Source of the DNA: Arsenicicoccus cauae
Lineage (GTDB): Bacteria; Actinomycetota; Actinomycetes; Actinomycetales; Dermatophilaceae
Assembly: GCF_009707125.1 (NCBI RefSeq)
Contig: NZ_WLVL01000039.1
Coordinates: forward strand, 62,001 to 126,000
Direction: 5' to 3'
Length of the DNA: 64,000 nt
Shown: piece after piece, positions 10,488 through 17,990 of the stretch
How positions within the stretch are numbered: position 1 is the stretch's first letter
Layout of the letters: each line of letters begins with the position of its first letter
Position numbers and translations under genes: made by a program
Notes under the pieces: model-generated
Databases searched by the model: none
Told to the model about the DNA's origin: nothing
The model's input: only the letters and a program-made list of their open reading frames with translations

Positions 10488-10650
10488 GTGCGAGTTCTCC
10501 TTCGGTTGGGCTGTCGGTGACCGGCGCACGGCCGGAGGCACGTTCCCATCCTTCCATCACCAGGCCCAGGACGGCGACCGGCCCCCGCAGGGGTCCAGCT
10601 GGTGGGCGCGAAAGGCCACGGGCTGGACGCCGGCGAGGGCCGGGACGATG

Positions 10651-10687
10651 GTGCGCGATGCACCTCCCCCCCTGGTGCATCGCGCAC
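10651..10687. repeat. 14-bp perfect inverted repeat upstream of fba
   Basis: Arms GTGCGCGATGCACC and GGTGCATCGCGCAC are perfect complements around a 9-base pyrimidine loop. It is 164 bases before the fba start and 110 bases past the methyltransferase stop (both on the minus strand). It could terminate the methyltransferase transcript or serve as an operator for fba. Each arm also contains a shorter palindrome (TGCGCGATGCA-like), which leans towards a protein-binding site, but this is inference. Confidence 0.5.
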
Positions 10688-10744
10688 GACCAGGCTAGGA
10701 GCGCCCCGCGGGCTCGCACATGGGTATCCGTACCTACCCCAGGT

Positions 10745-10844
10745 AGTCACATCAACCGGCCTTCGTCCCCCAGGCTGATGCCCCTACCCCCGGCAGTCAC
10801 ATCGACCGGCCTTCGTCCGCCAGGCTGATGCCCCTACCCCCGGT
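10745..10844. repeat. 50-bp direct repeat, two copies, overlapping the methyltransferase 3' end
   Basis: Copy 1 (10745-10794) and copy 2 (10795-10844) are head-to-tail and near identical: each contains AGTCACATC, then ACCGGCCTTCGTC, then CAGGCTGATGCCCCTACCCC. Only a few mismatches are seen. Copy 2 contains the last codons and stop of the SpoU methyltransferase; copy 1 lies wholly beyond the stop. It therefore looks like a tandem duplication of the gene's 3' end. Confidence 0.85.
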
Positions 10845-11633
10845 AGGTCCGAACGCGTGCCGCCGGACCCACGCGTGCATCGCGATCGCGGCCGCGGCCC
10901 CGGCGTTGATCGACCGCGTCGACCCGAACTGCGTGATGTGCACGACCGAGTCCGCCGCGTCCAGCAGCTCGCGCGTGAGCCCCGGCCCCTCCTGGCCGAA
11001 CGCCAGCACGCACCGCCGCGGCAGCTCGAAGGTCTCCAGCGGCACGCTCCCCGGCACGTTGTCCACCGCGATCAGCGGCATACCTCCGCCCTGCCCCGGA
11101 CCCGCCCCCGGCCGTATGCCGGGGCGCCCGCCCGGCACCTCGTCACCCTCCTGCGCGCGGCACCAGCCCACCAGGTCCGCCACGTCGGGGTGGTGGATCT
11201 CGTGCTGGTAGCGGTCGGTGACCATCGCCCCGCGGCGGTTCCAGCGGCGGCGGCCCACCACGTGGAAGGCCGCGACGTTGAACGCATTGGCCGTGCGGAT
11301 CACTGACCCGATGTTGAGGTCGTGCTCCCAGTTCTCGACGGCGACGTGGAGCTCGTGCCGCGTCTCGTCGAGCGCGGCCACGATCGCCTCCATCGTCAGG
11401 TAGCGGAACCGGTCCTCGACGTTGCGGCGGTCACCATCCCGCAGCAGGGTCGGGTCGTAGCGCGGGTCCGGCGACCCGTCCGCCCGAGTGGGCCACGGCC
11501 CCGGCCACGGCCCGACACCGACCGTCGCGCCAGGGACCTCCCCCGTCGTCGCGGCTCCTCCGCCGGATGCCTGCTCGCCCACGCGCGGCAGGCTACCGGC
11601 ATACGAGGTGGGTCCTGCACCACCGCCCGCCAC
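10797..11633 (-). CDS. TrmH/SpoU-family RNA 2'-O-methyltransferase
   Basis: A 278-residue RNA ribose methyltransferase of the knotted SPOUT fold, using S-adenosylmethionine. Motif 1 NIGSVIRTANAFNVAAFHVV lies near residue 110, motif 2 LAFGQEGPGLTRELL near 225, and motif 3 SINAGAAAAIAMHAW near 252. The substrate (tRNA or rRNA) cannot be read from sequence. The first 55 residues are Gly/Pro-rich and poorly conserved, so the GTG at 11633 may be upstream of the true start; the core begins near DPRYDPTLLRD. A Gly/Pro insert (PGIRPGAGPGQGGG) interrupts the core. It is divergent from the DedA gene, 53 bases away. Confidence 0.85.
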   Translation of the reverse strand: MAGGGAGPTSYAGSLPRVGEQASGGGAATTGEVPGATVGVGPWPGPWPTRADGSPDPRYDPTLLRDGDRRNVEDRFRYLTMEAIVAALDETRHELHVAVENWEHDLNIGSVIRTANAFNVAAFHVVGRRRWNRRGAMVTDRYQHEIHHPDVADLVGWCRAQEGDEVPGGRPGIRPGAGPGQGGGMPLIAVDNVPGSVPLETFELPRRCVLAFGQEGPGLTRELLDAADSVVHITQFGSTRSINAGAAAAIAMHAWVRRHAFGPTGGRGISLADEGRSM

Positions 11634-11686
11634 CGCCTCAGCGGTGCGACAGCGGGTGGACAGGAATCCCCCGTACCCTGGTCGGC

Positions 11687-12370
11687 GTGATCACCCCCCA
11701 CCTGATGTCCTCCCTGAGCTGGATGGACCCGCAGTACCTGCTCGACCACTACGGCAACGCCTTCTTCTGGCTGTCCATGGCGATCGTCTTCGTCGAGTGC
11801 GGCCTGCTGTTCCCGATCCTGCCGGGTGACTCGCTGCTCTTCGCCATCGGCATGTTCATCAAGCGCGGCGACGTGGACATCAGCCTCGGCCTGGCCCTGC
11901 TGCTGCTGTCGGTCGCGGCGTTCGCGGGCAACGTCGTGGGCTACGAGATCGGTCGGGCCATCGGCACCCCGCTCTACCACCGGGACGGGCGTCTGCTCAA
12001 GAAGAAGTACTTCGACCAGACCATCGCCTTCTTCGACCAGTACGGCAACAAGGCGCTGGTGATCGGCCGGTTCGTGCCGATCGTGCGGACCTTCATCACC
12101 GTCGTGGCGGGCGTGGGCCAGATGGACCGCCGCCGGTTCTTCACCTGGTCGGCCGTGGGCGCGGTGCTGTGGGCGTGCGGTGTGACCCTGCTCGGCTACT
12201 TCCTCGGCGCCATCCCCGCGGTGCACGACAACCTCGAGGCCGCGATCCTGCTGATCGTCGCCATCTCGATGCTCCCCATGGTCTTCGAGTGGTGGATGCA
12301 CCGGCGCCGCCGAGCCCGCGCCACCGTCGACCCCACCCCCGGCGCGGGCAGCACCCACCACGAGGCCTGA
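11687..12370 (+). CDS. DedA-family membrane protein
   Basis: A 227-residue integral membrane protein of the DedA/VTT superfamily, whose bacterial members act as lipid-carrier flippases (undecaprenyl phosphate or phosphatidylethanolamine). Visible marks are the N-terminal reentrant segment with FPILPGDSLLFAIG, then VVGYEIGRAIG, and the conserved GRFVPIVRTFITVVAGVGQM near residue 125, followed by two further membrane segments. The C-terminus is basic then acidic-rich. GTG at 11687 lies seven bases after TACCCT (11674-11679), suggesting a leaderless start; ATG at 11705 is the alternative. Confidence 0.87.
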   Translation: MITPHLMSSLSWMDPQYLLDHYGNAFFWLSMAIVFVECGLLFPILPGDSLLFAIGMFIKRGDVDISLGLALLLLSVAAFAGNVVGYEIGRAIGTPLYHRDGRLLKKKYFDQTIAFFDQYGNKALVIGRFVPIVRTFITVVAGVGQMDRRRFFTWSAVGAVLWACGVTLLGYFLGAIPAVHDNLEAAILLIVAISMLPMVFEWWMHRRRRARATVDPTPGAGSTHHEA

Positions 12371-12410
12371 GTCTCGCCGCCCGGCTCAGCACCGCAGCAG
12401 CTGAGCACCA

Positions 12411-12451
12411 CGCAGGACGCCCACCCCGAGGATCGGGGTGGGCGTCCTGCG
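12411..12451. terminator. Shared terminator between DedA and LemA genes
   Basis: Perfect 18-bp stem (CGCAGGACGCCCACCCCG and its complement) with a 5-base loop AGGAT. It lies between two converging genes, 40 bases past the DedA stop and 23 bases past the LemA stop, so it can end both transcripts. Confidence 0.9.
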
Positions 12452-12474
12452 TGCTGGGGACCTGTTGCCGTCGC

Positions 12475-13356
12475 CTACTGCTGGGGCTTGTCCGGCTGGG
12501 TGGACGGCCAGCTCAGCGCGCCGCCCTCCTGGTGCGGGTTGACGTCGGCGACGCCGCCCTGGCGACCGGCGCCCTGGGCGTTGTCGGCGGCACCGGGGGG
12601 CAGGCCGCCGGCCGGGGCGTGCGCGCCCTCCGCGGTGCCGGGCTGGCCGAGACCCGGCTGGCCGGAGCCGGCCTGGCCGGGGGCAGGAGCCGGGGTGGCG
12701 GGCTGGGCCGGGGCGACGGGGGTCGCCCCTTGCGAGGGGCCGCCCTGCTGGGGCTCGGGAGCGGACTCGTAGGTGCGCGGCGACCCCGTGTCGAAGTTGA
12801 CCTGTGGGGTGCTGCGGGCCTGCGCCTCGGCCTCGAAGTACTGCTCCTGGTGGATCCCGAACTGCTTGGCGATCATGTTGCTCGGGAAGGACTCGACCTT
12901 GGTGTTGAGCTCGCGCACCGTCGCGTTGTAGTAGCGGCGACCGGACGCGATGCGGTCCTCGGTGGAGGCGAGCTCCTGCTGCAGGGCCAGGAAGCTCGAG
13001 TTGGCCTGGAGCTGCGGGTAGGCCTCGGCGACGGCCATCAGGCGCCCCACGGCGCCGGTGAGCTGCTGCTCGGCGGCGGCGGTCTCAGCGGGGCTGCCGC
13101 CGGCGCTGACGGCCGCGGACCGCGCCCGCATCACGTCGTCGAGCGTGCCGCGCTCGTGCGTCGCGAAGCCCTTGACGGTCTCGACGAGGTTGGGGATCAG
13201 GTCGTGCCGCCGCTTGAGCTCGACGTCGATCTGCCGCCAGGACTCCTGCGTGCGGTTGCGCAGCCCGATGAGGCTGTTGTGCATGCCGACGAGCCACATG
13301 ACGATCAGGGCGATGATGACGAGCAGGACGATCAGCGTGATGAGGACGGGTGTCAC
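12475..13356 (-). CDS. LemA family protein
   Basis: A 293-residue LemA-type protein. One membrane segment (residues 4-25, LITLIVLLVIIALIVMWLVG) leads directly into the family core: HNSLIGLRNRTQESWRQIDV, ELKRRHDLIPNLVETVKGFA and YPQLQANSSFLALQQEL, then the end pattern TKVESFPSNMIAKQFGI. Unlike the usual 180-200-residue LemA, it carries a 100-residue Pro/Gln/Gly/Ala-rich tail from residue 190, probably disordered. The cellular role of LemA is unsettled. GTG at 13356 is preceded by GGAGGGAG. It converges on DedA. Confidence 0.9.
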   Translation of the reverse strand: MTPVLITLIVLLVIIALIVMWLVGMHNSLIGLRNRTQESWRQIDVELKRRHDLIPNLVETVKGFATHERGTLDDVMRARSAAVSAGGSPAETAAAEQQLTGAVGRLMAVAEAYPQLQANSSFLALQQELASTEDRIASGRRYYNATVRELNTKVESFPSNMIAKQFGIHQEQYFEAEAQARSTPQVNFDTGSPRTYESAPEPQQGGPSQGATPVAPAQPATPAPAPGQAGSGQPGLGQPGTAEGAHAPAGGLPPGAADNAQGAGRQGGVADVNPHQEGGALSWPSTQPDKPQQ

Positions 13357-13433
13357 GTCGGCTCCCTCCAGAGCGGGACTGAGATCGTGACCAGCCTAGT
13401 CGGACGGTCACGGCGGTTGCCCGTATGACGACC

Positions 13434-13465
13434 CGCCCGCCCCGGACGTTCCCTCGGGGCGGGCG
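13434..13465. terminator. Hairpin terminator downstream of pyrE
   Basis: Arms CGCCCGCCCCG and CGGGGCGGGCG form an 11-bp perfect stem with a 10-base loop. It lies 22 bases beyond the stop of pyrE on the minus strand and upstream of lemA. Confidence 0.7.
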
Positions 13466-13486
13466 GCGGGCGTGCTGCCGGACCGG

Positions 13487-14056
13487 TCAGGCCAGGCCGA
13501 GCTCCTCGAGGGAGTAGACGTGGAGGTAGGGCACGCCCGCCTCGTCCTGGATGCGCTCCCCGGCGCCCGTCGCCCGGTCGGCGATCGTGGCGACCGCGAC
13601 GACCTCGGCGCCGTCCTCGCGGGCGGCGGCCACGGCGTCGAGCGGCGACCCGCCGGTGGTCGTGGTGTCCTCGACCACCAGCACCCGGCGGCCCCGGACG
13701 GACGGTCCCTCGATGCGCTGCTGCAGGCCGTGCGCCTTGCCGGCCTTGCGGACGACGAACGCGTCGAGACGCTCGCCCGCAGCGGCCGAGGCGTGCAGCA
13801 TCGACGTGGCGACGGGGTCGGCCCCGAGCGTGAGACCACCCACCGCGTCATACGCGAGGTCCCTGGTGAGGTCCCGCATCACGATCCCGACCAGCGGGGC
13901 CGCCTCGCCGTCGAGGGTGATGCGCCGCAGGTCGACGTAGTAGTCGGCCTCCGTGCCGGAGGAGAGGGTGACGCGGCCGTGCACGACGGCCTTGTCCTTG
14001 ATGATCTCGAGCAGGCGGGCGCGGGCGTCGGCGGGGTTCGTGGGCGCGGGGTTCAT
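13487..14056 (-). CDS. pyrE: Orotate phosphoribosyltransferase
   Basis: Makes OMP from orotate and PRPP in pyrimidine synthesis. The 189-residue protein has the substrate segment GRVTLSSGTEADYYVDLRR near residue 27, FVVRKAGKAHGLQQRIEG near 100, and the PRPP-binding loop GRRVLVVEDTTTTGGS near 122. Length is as expected for bacterial OPRTase. ATG at 14056. It lies apart from other pyr genes here. Downstream hairpin at 13434-13465; the SDR gene lies 37 bases upstream on the same strand. Confidence 0.95.
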   Translation of the reverse strand: MNPAPTNPADARARLLEIIKDKAVVHGRVTLSSGTEADYYVDLRRITLDGEAAPLVGIVMRDLTRDLAYDAVGGLTLGADPVATSMLHASAAAGERLDAFVVRKAGKAHGLQQRIEGPSVRGRRVLVVEDTTTTGGSPLDAVAAAREDGAEVVAVATIADRATGAGERIQDEAGVPYLHVYSLEELGLA

Positions 14057-14093
14057 GGGGCCCCAGCGTAGTTGCGGCTCGCGGGCAGCGCCC

Positions 14094-14870
14094 TCAGCGG
14101 GCGGTGCGCCGCCCCGAGGCGAGGCCCCCGCTCACGCGCCGGACGAGGCCTCGCGGCGCCACCTGGACGAGGCCCACGAGCGTCTTGTAGACGCCGCCGG
14201 GCACGCTCACCGCACGACCTCGTGCGACGTCGTCCAGGCAGTCCTGCACGAGCCGGTCGGCGTCGAGCCACGCGACGTCGGGCAGGTGCGACATGCTCAT
14301 GGCGGCCCGCTGGTGGAACTCCGTGCGGGTGAAGCCCGGGCAGAGCGCCGTGGCGGTGACCCCCGTGCCCTGCAGCTCGTTGGCGAGACCCTCGGTGAAC
14401 GTCGTGCACCACGCCTTGGCGGCGGAGTAGGTCCCCATCTGCACGAACGACGCCACCGACGAGACGTTGACGATCGCCCCGCGCCCCCGCTCGCGCATCG
14501 CCAGCGCCGCCGCCTGCGACACGACGAGTACCGCGCGGGTGTGGATCATGAGATGGTGCTCCTCTTGGTCGATCGGGGTGCGCAGGAAGTCGGTCCGCAG
14601 GCCGTAGCCGGCGTTGTTGACCACGAGGTCCACGGGACGCTCCCGGTCGGCGACGCGATCGGCCACACGCTGCAGCTGGTCGCGCTCGGCGACGTCGGCG
14701 ACCAGCACCTCGCAGCGCGTCCCGTGCAGGTCGCGCAGGTCGTCGGCGACCTCCTGCAGCCGGTCATGGTTGCGGGCCACCAGGACGAGGTCGTGGCCGC
14801 GGCAGGCCAGCTCACGGACGAAGGCCAGGCCGATGCCGGCGGACGCGCCGGTGACGAGTGCGGTTGCCAT
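14094..14870 (-). CDS. Short-chain dehydrogenase/reductase
   Basis: A 258-residue classical SDR oxidoreductase using NAD(P). The cofactor motif TGASAGIG is at residues 7-14, NNAGYGLRTDF near 87, the catalytic Ser in GAIVNVSSVASF near 138, and the catalytic pair in YSAAKAW near 152. An Arg/Asn-rich segment after strand two (VARNHDRLQEV) suggests NADP preference. The substrate is unknown; the C-terminal basic tail is typical of lipid-related members. ATG at 14870; the xth gene diverges from it 48 bases away. Confidence 0.85.
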   Translation of the reverse strand: MATALVTGASAGIGLAFVRELACRGHDLVLVARNHDRLQEVADDLRDLHGTRCEVLVADVAERDQLQRVADRVADRERPVDLVVNNAGYGLRTDFLRTPIDQEEHHLMIHTRAVLVVSQAAALAMRERGRGAIVNVSSVASFVQMGTYSAAKAWCTTFTEGLANELQGTGVTATALCPGFTRTEFHQRAAMSMSHLPDVAWLDADRLVQDCLDDVARGRAVSVPGGVYKTLVGLVQVAPRGLVRRVSGGLASGRRTAR

Positions 14871-14918
14871 GGACGACAGCGTAGGGGCTCGGTCCGACGG
14901 CTCCGGTAGGTTGGCGAG

Positions 14919-15713
14919 GTGCGCATCGCAACCTGGAACGTCAACAGCATCCGGACCCGCGTCGACCGCGTCGTCGCCTTCCTCGAGCGCCACGACGTGG
15001 ACGTGCTGGCCATGCAGGAGACCAAGTGCAAGGACGCGCAGTTCCCGATGCTGCCGTTCGAGCAGGGGGGCTATGAGGTGGCCCACCACGGCCTCAACCA
15101 GTGGAACGGCGTCGCCATCGCCTCCCGCGTCGGGCTCGCCGACGTGCAGGTCGGCTTCGAGCAGATGCCGACCTACGGGGAGCCGGACGCGGTCGCCGAG
15201 GCACGCGCGCTCGGGGCGACCTGCGACGGGGTCCGCGTCTGGTCGCTCTACGTCCCCAACGGGCGCGAGGTCGGGCACGCCCACTACGCCTACAAGCTCG
15301 ACTGGCTCGCCCGGCTCCGGGCGGACGGCGAGCGCTGGCTGGCCGAGGACCCGGCGGCCCAGGTCGCGCTCATGGGTGACTGGAACGTCGCCCCGCAGGA
15401 CGAGGACGTCTGGGACATGGCCTTCTTCGAGGGCAAGACGCACGTCTCGAGGCCGGAGCGTGATGCCTTTGCGGCCGTGGTGGACGCGGGCTTCGCCGAC
15501 GTGGTCCGGCCGTACACCTCCGAGCCCCGCACCTACACCTACTGGGACTACACCCAGCTGCGCTTCCCCAAGAAGCAGGGCATGCGCATCGACTTCTGCC
15601 TGGCCAGCCCTGCGCTGGCGCGGCGCGTCACCGGCGCCTCCATCGACCGCGAGGAGCGCAAGGGCAAGGGCGCCAGCGACCATGCCCCCGTCATCGTCGA
15701 CCTCGACGCCTAG
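14919..15713 (+). CDS. xth: Exodeoxyribonuclease III
   Basis: Base-excision repair enzyme: 3'-5' exonuclease and AP endonuclease. The 264-residue protein starts MRIATWNVNSIRTRVDRV, with the metal ligand Glu in LAMQETKCKD near residue 35, the catalytic GDWNVAPQDEDVWD near 152, TYTYWDYTQLRF near 207, and the end motif SDHAPVIVDLD. The start is GTG at 14919, six bases after TAGGTT (14907-14912), so the transcript is probably leaderless. Length is normal. It converges on the next gene with 12 bases between stops. Confidence 0.94.
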   Translation: MRIATWNVNSIRTRVDRVVAFLERHDVDVLAMQETKCKDAQFPMLPFEQGGYEVAHHGLNQWNGVAIASRVGLADVQVGFEQMPTYGEPDAVAEARALGATCDGVRVWSLYVPNGREVGHAHYAYKLDWLARLRADGERWLAEDPAAQVALMGDWNVAPQDEDVWDMAFFEGKTHVSRPERDAFAAVVDAGFADVVRPYTSEPRTYTYWDYTQLRFPKKQGMRIDFCLASPALARRVTGASIDREERKGKGASDHAPVIVDLDA

Positions 15714-15725
15714 GCACCGGGAGCC

Positions 15726-16190
15726 TCAGGCCACCACCTCCAGCCTCGGGAGCAGCTCCACGCCGCGGCTGCCCAGGACGTAGCACCCCAGGTCGAGCAC
15801 GCCCCTGGCCTGCCAGCAGCGCTGCGCCACCTCCTGCCACGTGCGGTCGGCCGCGGTGGCGTGCGCCGGTCCGGGGCGCACGAGGAGCACGACGACCGAT
15901 CCGTGCTCGCCGACCACCTCGGCGACGGCGTCGAGGAGCACGTGCATGCGGGCGGGGTCGCCGGGCCACGGCAGGTCGCGGAAGTACATCGGGGCGACGA
16001 GGTGCCCGTTGAGGTCCCCGACGAGGACCGCGACGTCGTGCTCGCGCGGTCCGGGAGGGGGCATGGTCTCGCGGATCGCCCGCCGCAGGCGGGCGACGTC
16101 ACGCATCGAGTGACCGTCGAGCAGCTCGTCGAGCCTGAGCGGGACGTCGGCGGTGGTGCCGGGGGTGTGCGTGCTGGGTGTGATGTCCAT
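15726..16190 (-). CDS. Hypothetical protein
   Basis: A 154-residue protein with no family I recognise. It alternates beta and helix: VAVLVGDLNGHLVAPMYFRD, then SVVVLLVRPGPAHATAADRT and WQEVAQRCWQARGVLDLGCY. A helical N-terminus (LDELLDGHSMRDVARLRRAI) precedes this. There is no signal peptide or membrane segment. The two hydrophobic strands followed by helices look like a small Rossmann-like or RNase-H-like fold, but no catalytic motif is clear. ATG at 16190 is used since the upstream in-frame extension is unlike coding sequence. It is divergent from the thiamine operon. Confidence 0.6.
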   Translation of the reverse strand: MDITPSTHTPGTTADVPLRLDELLDGHSMRDVARLRRAIRETMPPPGPREHDVAVLVGDLNGHLVAPMYFRDLPWPGDPARMHVLLDAVAEVVGEHGSVVVLLVRPGPAHATAADRTWQEVAQRCWQARGVLDLGCYVLGSRGVELLPRLEVVA

Positions 16191-16333
16191 GCGGCGATCG
16201 TCGCCACCGGCCACCCGCGCCCACCACCCCCTCCCGGCGTCCTGTGGACGACGACGCGGATCCACGTGCCCGCGGCGAGGGCTGTGGACAACCTCGGGAC
16301 CAGTCCCGCGATCACCCCGCTTGCGCGGTCCGT

Positions 16334-16339
16334 TAGGGT
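16334..16339 (+). promoter_or_regulatory. Likely -10 box of the thiamine operon
   Basis: TAGGGT ends about seven bases before the first base of the TPP riboswitch, matching the TANNNT -10 type seen elsewhere in the window. No convincing -35 hexamer could be chosen. Transcription would begin near 16346. Confidence 0.5.
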
Positions 16340-16344
16340 GCAGG

Positions 16345-16426
16345 CAGACGCGGGGTGCCTGGCCGTCGGCCGGGCTGAGATCACACCCGTCGCACCTGAT
16401 CTAGGTCGTGCTAGCGAAGGGACGTC
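16345..16426 (+). promoter_or_regulatory. TPP riboswitch (THI box)
   Basis: Contains the conserved THI-box elements in order: GGGGTGCC at 16352, GGGCTGAGATCACACCCG at 16372-16389 (pyrimidine-sensor arm), CACCTGATCTAGGTCGTGCT at 16393-16412, and AGCGAAGGGACG closing P1. It ends three bases before the thiM ATG, so the ribosome site lies within P1 or its flank; TPP binding would hide it and block translation of the operon. The variable P3 arm (CTGGCCGTCGGCCGG) is a short GC hairpin. Confidence 0.95.
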
Positions 16427-16428
16427 GT

Positions 16429-17253
16429 ATGACGGACGCATCCGTGGACCCGGTGACCGCAGTCACCCCCGACCAGGTGGGCGAGGCGCTCGCCCGGCTC
16501 AGGGACACCACGCCTCTGGTCCAGAGCCTCACCAACATCGTCGTGGCTCAGTGGACGGCCAACGTCCTGCTGGCCGCGGGCGCCGCCCCCGCCATGGTGG
16601 ACAACCCGCACGAGGCGGACGCCTTCGCCCGGGTCGCGGGCGGCGTGCTGGTCAACACCGGTACGCCGTACGACGACACGACCGCCGGCATGCGGGCCGC
16701 CGTCACGGGCGCGCAGGCCGCCGGCACGCCCTGGGTCCTCGACCCGGTCGCCGCCGGGGGCCTGGCCTGGCGCACCGAGGTCGCGGTCTCGCTCATGGAC
16801 GTGCACCCACCGGCGATCGTGCGCGGCAACGCCTCCGAGATCGCTGGGCTGCTGGGCGGGCTCGGTGGCCGCGGGGTCGACAGCGCCGACTCGCCCGAGC
16901 AGGTGCTGGACCGCGCCCGCGAGCTCGCCACCTCCCGCGGCACCGTCGTGGCGGTCAGCGGCGCCGTCGACCACCTCACGGACGGCGAGCGCCTGGTCCG
17001 GGTGCACAACGGTGACCCCGTGATGACCAAGGTCACCGGCGTGGGCTGCGCCCTCGGTGCCCTGATGGCGGGCTTCGCGGCCGGGTGCGACGACGCCCTG
17101 CTCGCCGCCACGAGCGCCACCGCCCTGCTGACGGTGGCGGCCGAGCGAGCGGCCCGGGCGTCGCGCGGCCCCGGCAGCTTCGCCGTGGGGCTGCTCGACG
17201 AGCTGAGCCTGGTCACCCCGGACGAGCTGGCCGGCGCCCTGGTGCTGTCATGA
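16429..17253 (+). CDS. thiM: Hydroxyethylthiazole kinase
   Basis: Salvages the thiazole half of thiamine by phosphorylating hydroxyethylthiazole. The 274-residue ribokinase-like protein shows TPLVQSLTNIVVAQWTANVL near residue 28, GAAPAMVDNPHEADAFA near 50, PWVLDPVAAGG near 103, IVRGNASEIAGL near 128, and the catalytic anion-hole segment KVTGVGCALGALMAGF near 202 with its Cys. ATG at 16429 is directly behind the riboswitch. Its stop overlaps the thiE start (ATGA). Presence of thiM, thiE, thiD and tenA without thiC or thiG nearby indicates a salvage-focused operon, although synthesis genes may lie elsewhere. Confidence 0.95.
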   Translation: MTDASVDPVTAVTPDQVGEALARLRDTTPLVQSLTNIVVAQWTANVLLAAGAAPAMVDNPHEADAFARVAGGVLVNTGTPYDDTTAGMRAAVTGAQAAGTPWVLDPVAAGGLAWRTEVAVSLMDVHPPAIVRGNASEIAGLLGGLGGRGVDSADSPEQVLDRARELATSRGTVVAVSGAVDHLTDGERLVRVHNGDPVMTKVTGVGCALGALMAGFAAGCDDALLAATSATALLTVAAERAARASRGPGSFAVGLLDELSLVTPDELAGALVLS

Positions 17254-17990
17254 CGGGACCCCTGCGCGCCGCGCTCGACGGTCGGGACCTCGACCTCACG
17301 CTCTACCTCGTCACCGACACCACCCTGTGCGGCGGCGACGATGAGGTCGGGCGGGTCGCCCGCGCTGCCGTCGACGGCGGCGCGACGCTCGTGCAGGTCC
17401 GTGATCCGGACGCCGACGACGAGCGCATCCTGCGCCTGACCCGATCGGTCGTCCGGGCGCTCGAGGGCACCGGCGTCCCCGTCGTCATCAACGACCGCGT
17501 CGACCTCGTCGAGGCGGCAGGCGCCGCGGGAGCCCACGTCGGCCAGGGCGACCTGCCGCCCGAGCGAGCCCGCGCGCTCCTCGGCCCCGACAAGGTCCTC
17601 GGCCTGTCCTGCCAGACCCTCGCCCACGTGGAGGCAGCCCGGTCCCTGCCCGCGGGCACGCTGGACTACCTCGGGCTGGGGCCGGTGTGGGAGCAGAGCA
17701 CCAAGCCCGACGCCGCCACGCCCGCGGGGCCAGAGGGCATCGCCGCCCTCGTCGCGGCGAGCCCGTGGCCGACGGTGGCCATCGGCGGGATCGGCATCGA
17801 CCGCATCCACCAGCTGCCCGCCACCGGCGTCGACGGCGCCGCGGTGGTCAGCGCCATCTGCGCCGCGCCCGACCCCCGCGAGGCTGCGGCTACGCTGCTG
17901 GCCCGGTGGCGGGAGGCGGCGGAACGGCATACGACCGAGCCGAGCGAGCCGACCGACTCGCCCGAGCCGACCAACGAGAAGGCCCGATGA
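17250..17990 (+). CDS. thiE: Thiamine-phosphate synthase
   Basis: Joins HMP pyrophosphate and HET phosphate to make thiamine monophosphate. The 246-residue TIM-barrel has TLYLVTDTTLCGG near residue 16, ATLVQVRDPDADD near 46, VPVVINDRVDLVEAAGA near 77, HVGQGDLPPERAR near 97, the GLGPVWEQSTKP loop near 142 and the phosphate site GGIGIDRIHQL near 176. In most ThiE the strand reads VQLRDK; here VQVRDP is a mild variant. The tail after residue 225 is a Glu/Pro/Ser/Thr-rich extension. The ATG at 17250 overlaps the thiM stop, and its own stop overlaps thiD. Confidence 0.93.
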   Translation: MTGPLRAALDGRDLDLTLYLVTDTTLCGGDDEVGRVARAAVDGGATLVQVRDPDADDERILRLTRSVVRALEGTGVPVVINDRVDLVEAAGAAGAHVGQGDLPPERARALLGPDKVLGLSCQTLAHVEAARSLPAGTLDYLGLGPVWEQSTKPDAATPAGPEGIAALVAASPWPTVAIGGIGIDRIHQLPATGVDGAAVVSAICAAPDPREAAATLLARWREAAERHTTEPSEPTDSPEPTNEKAR

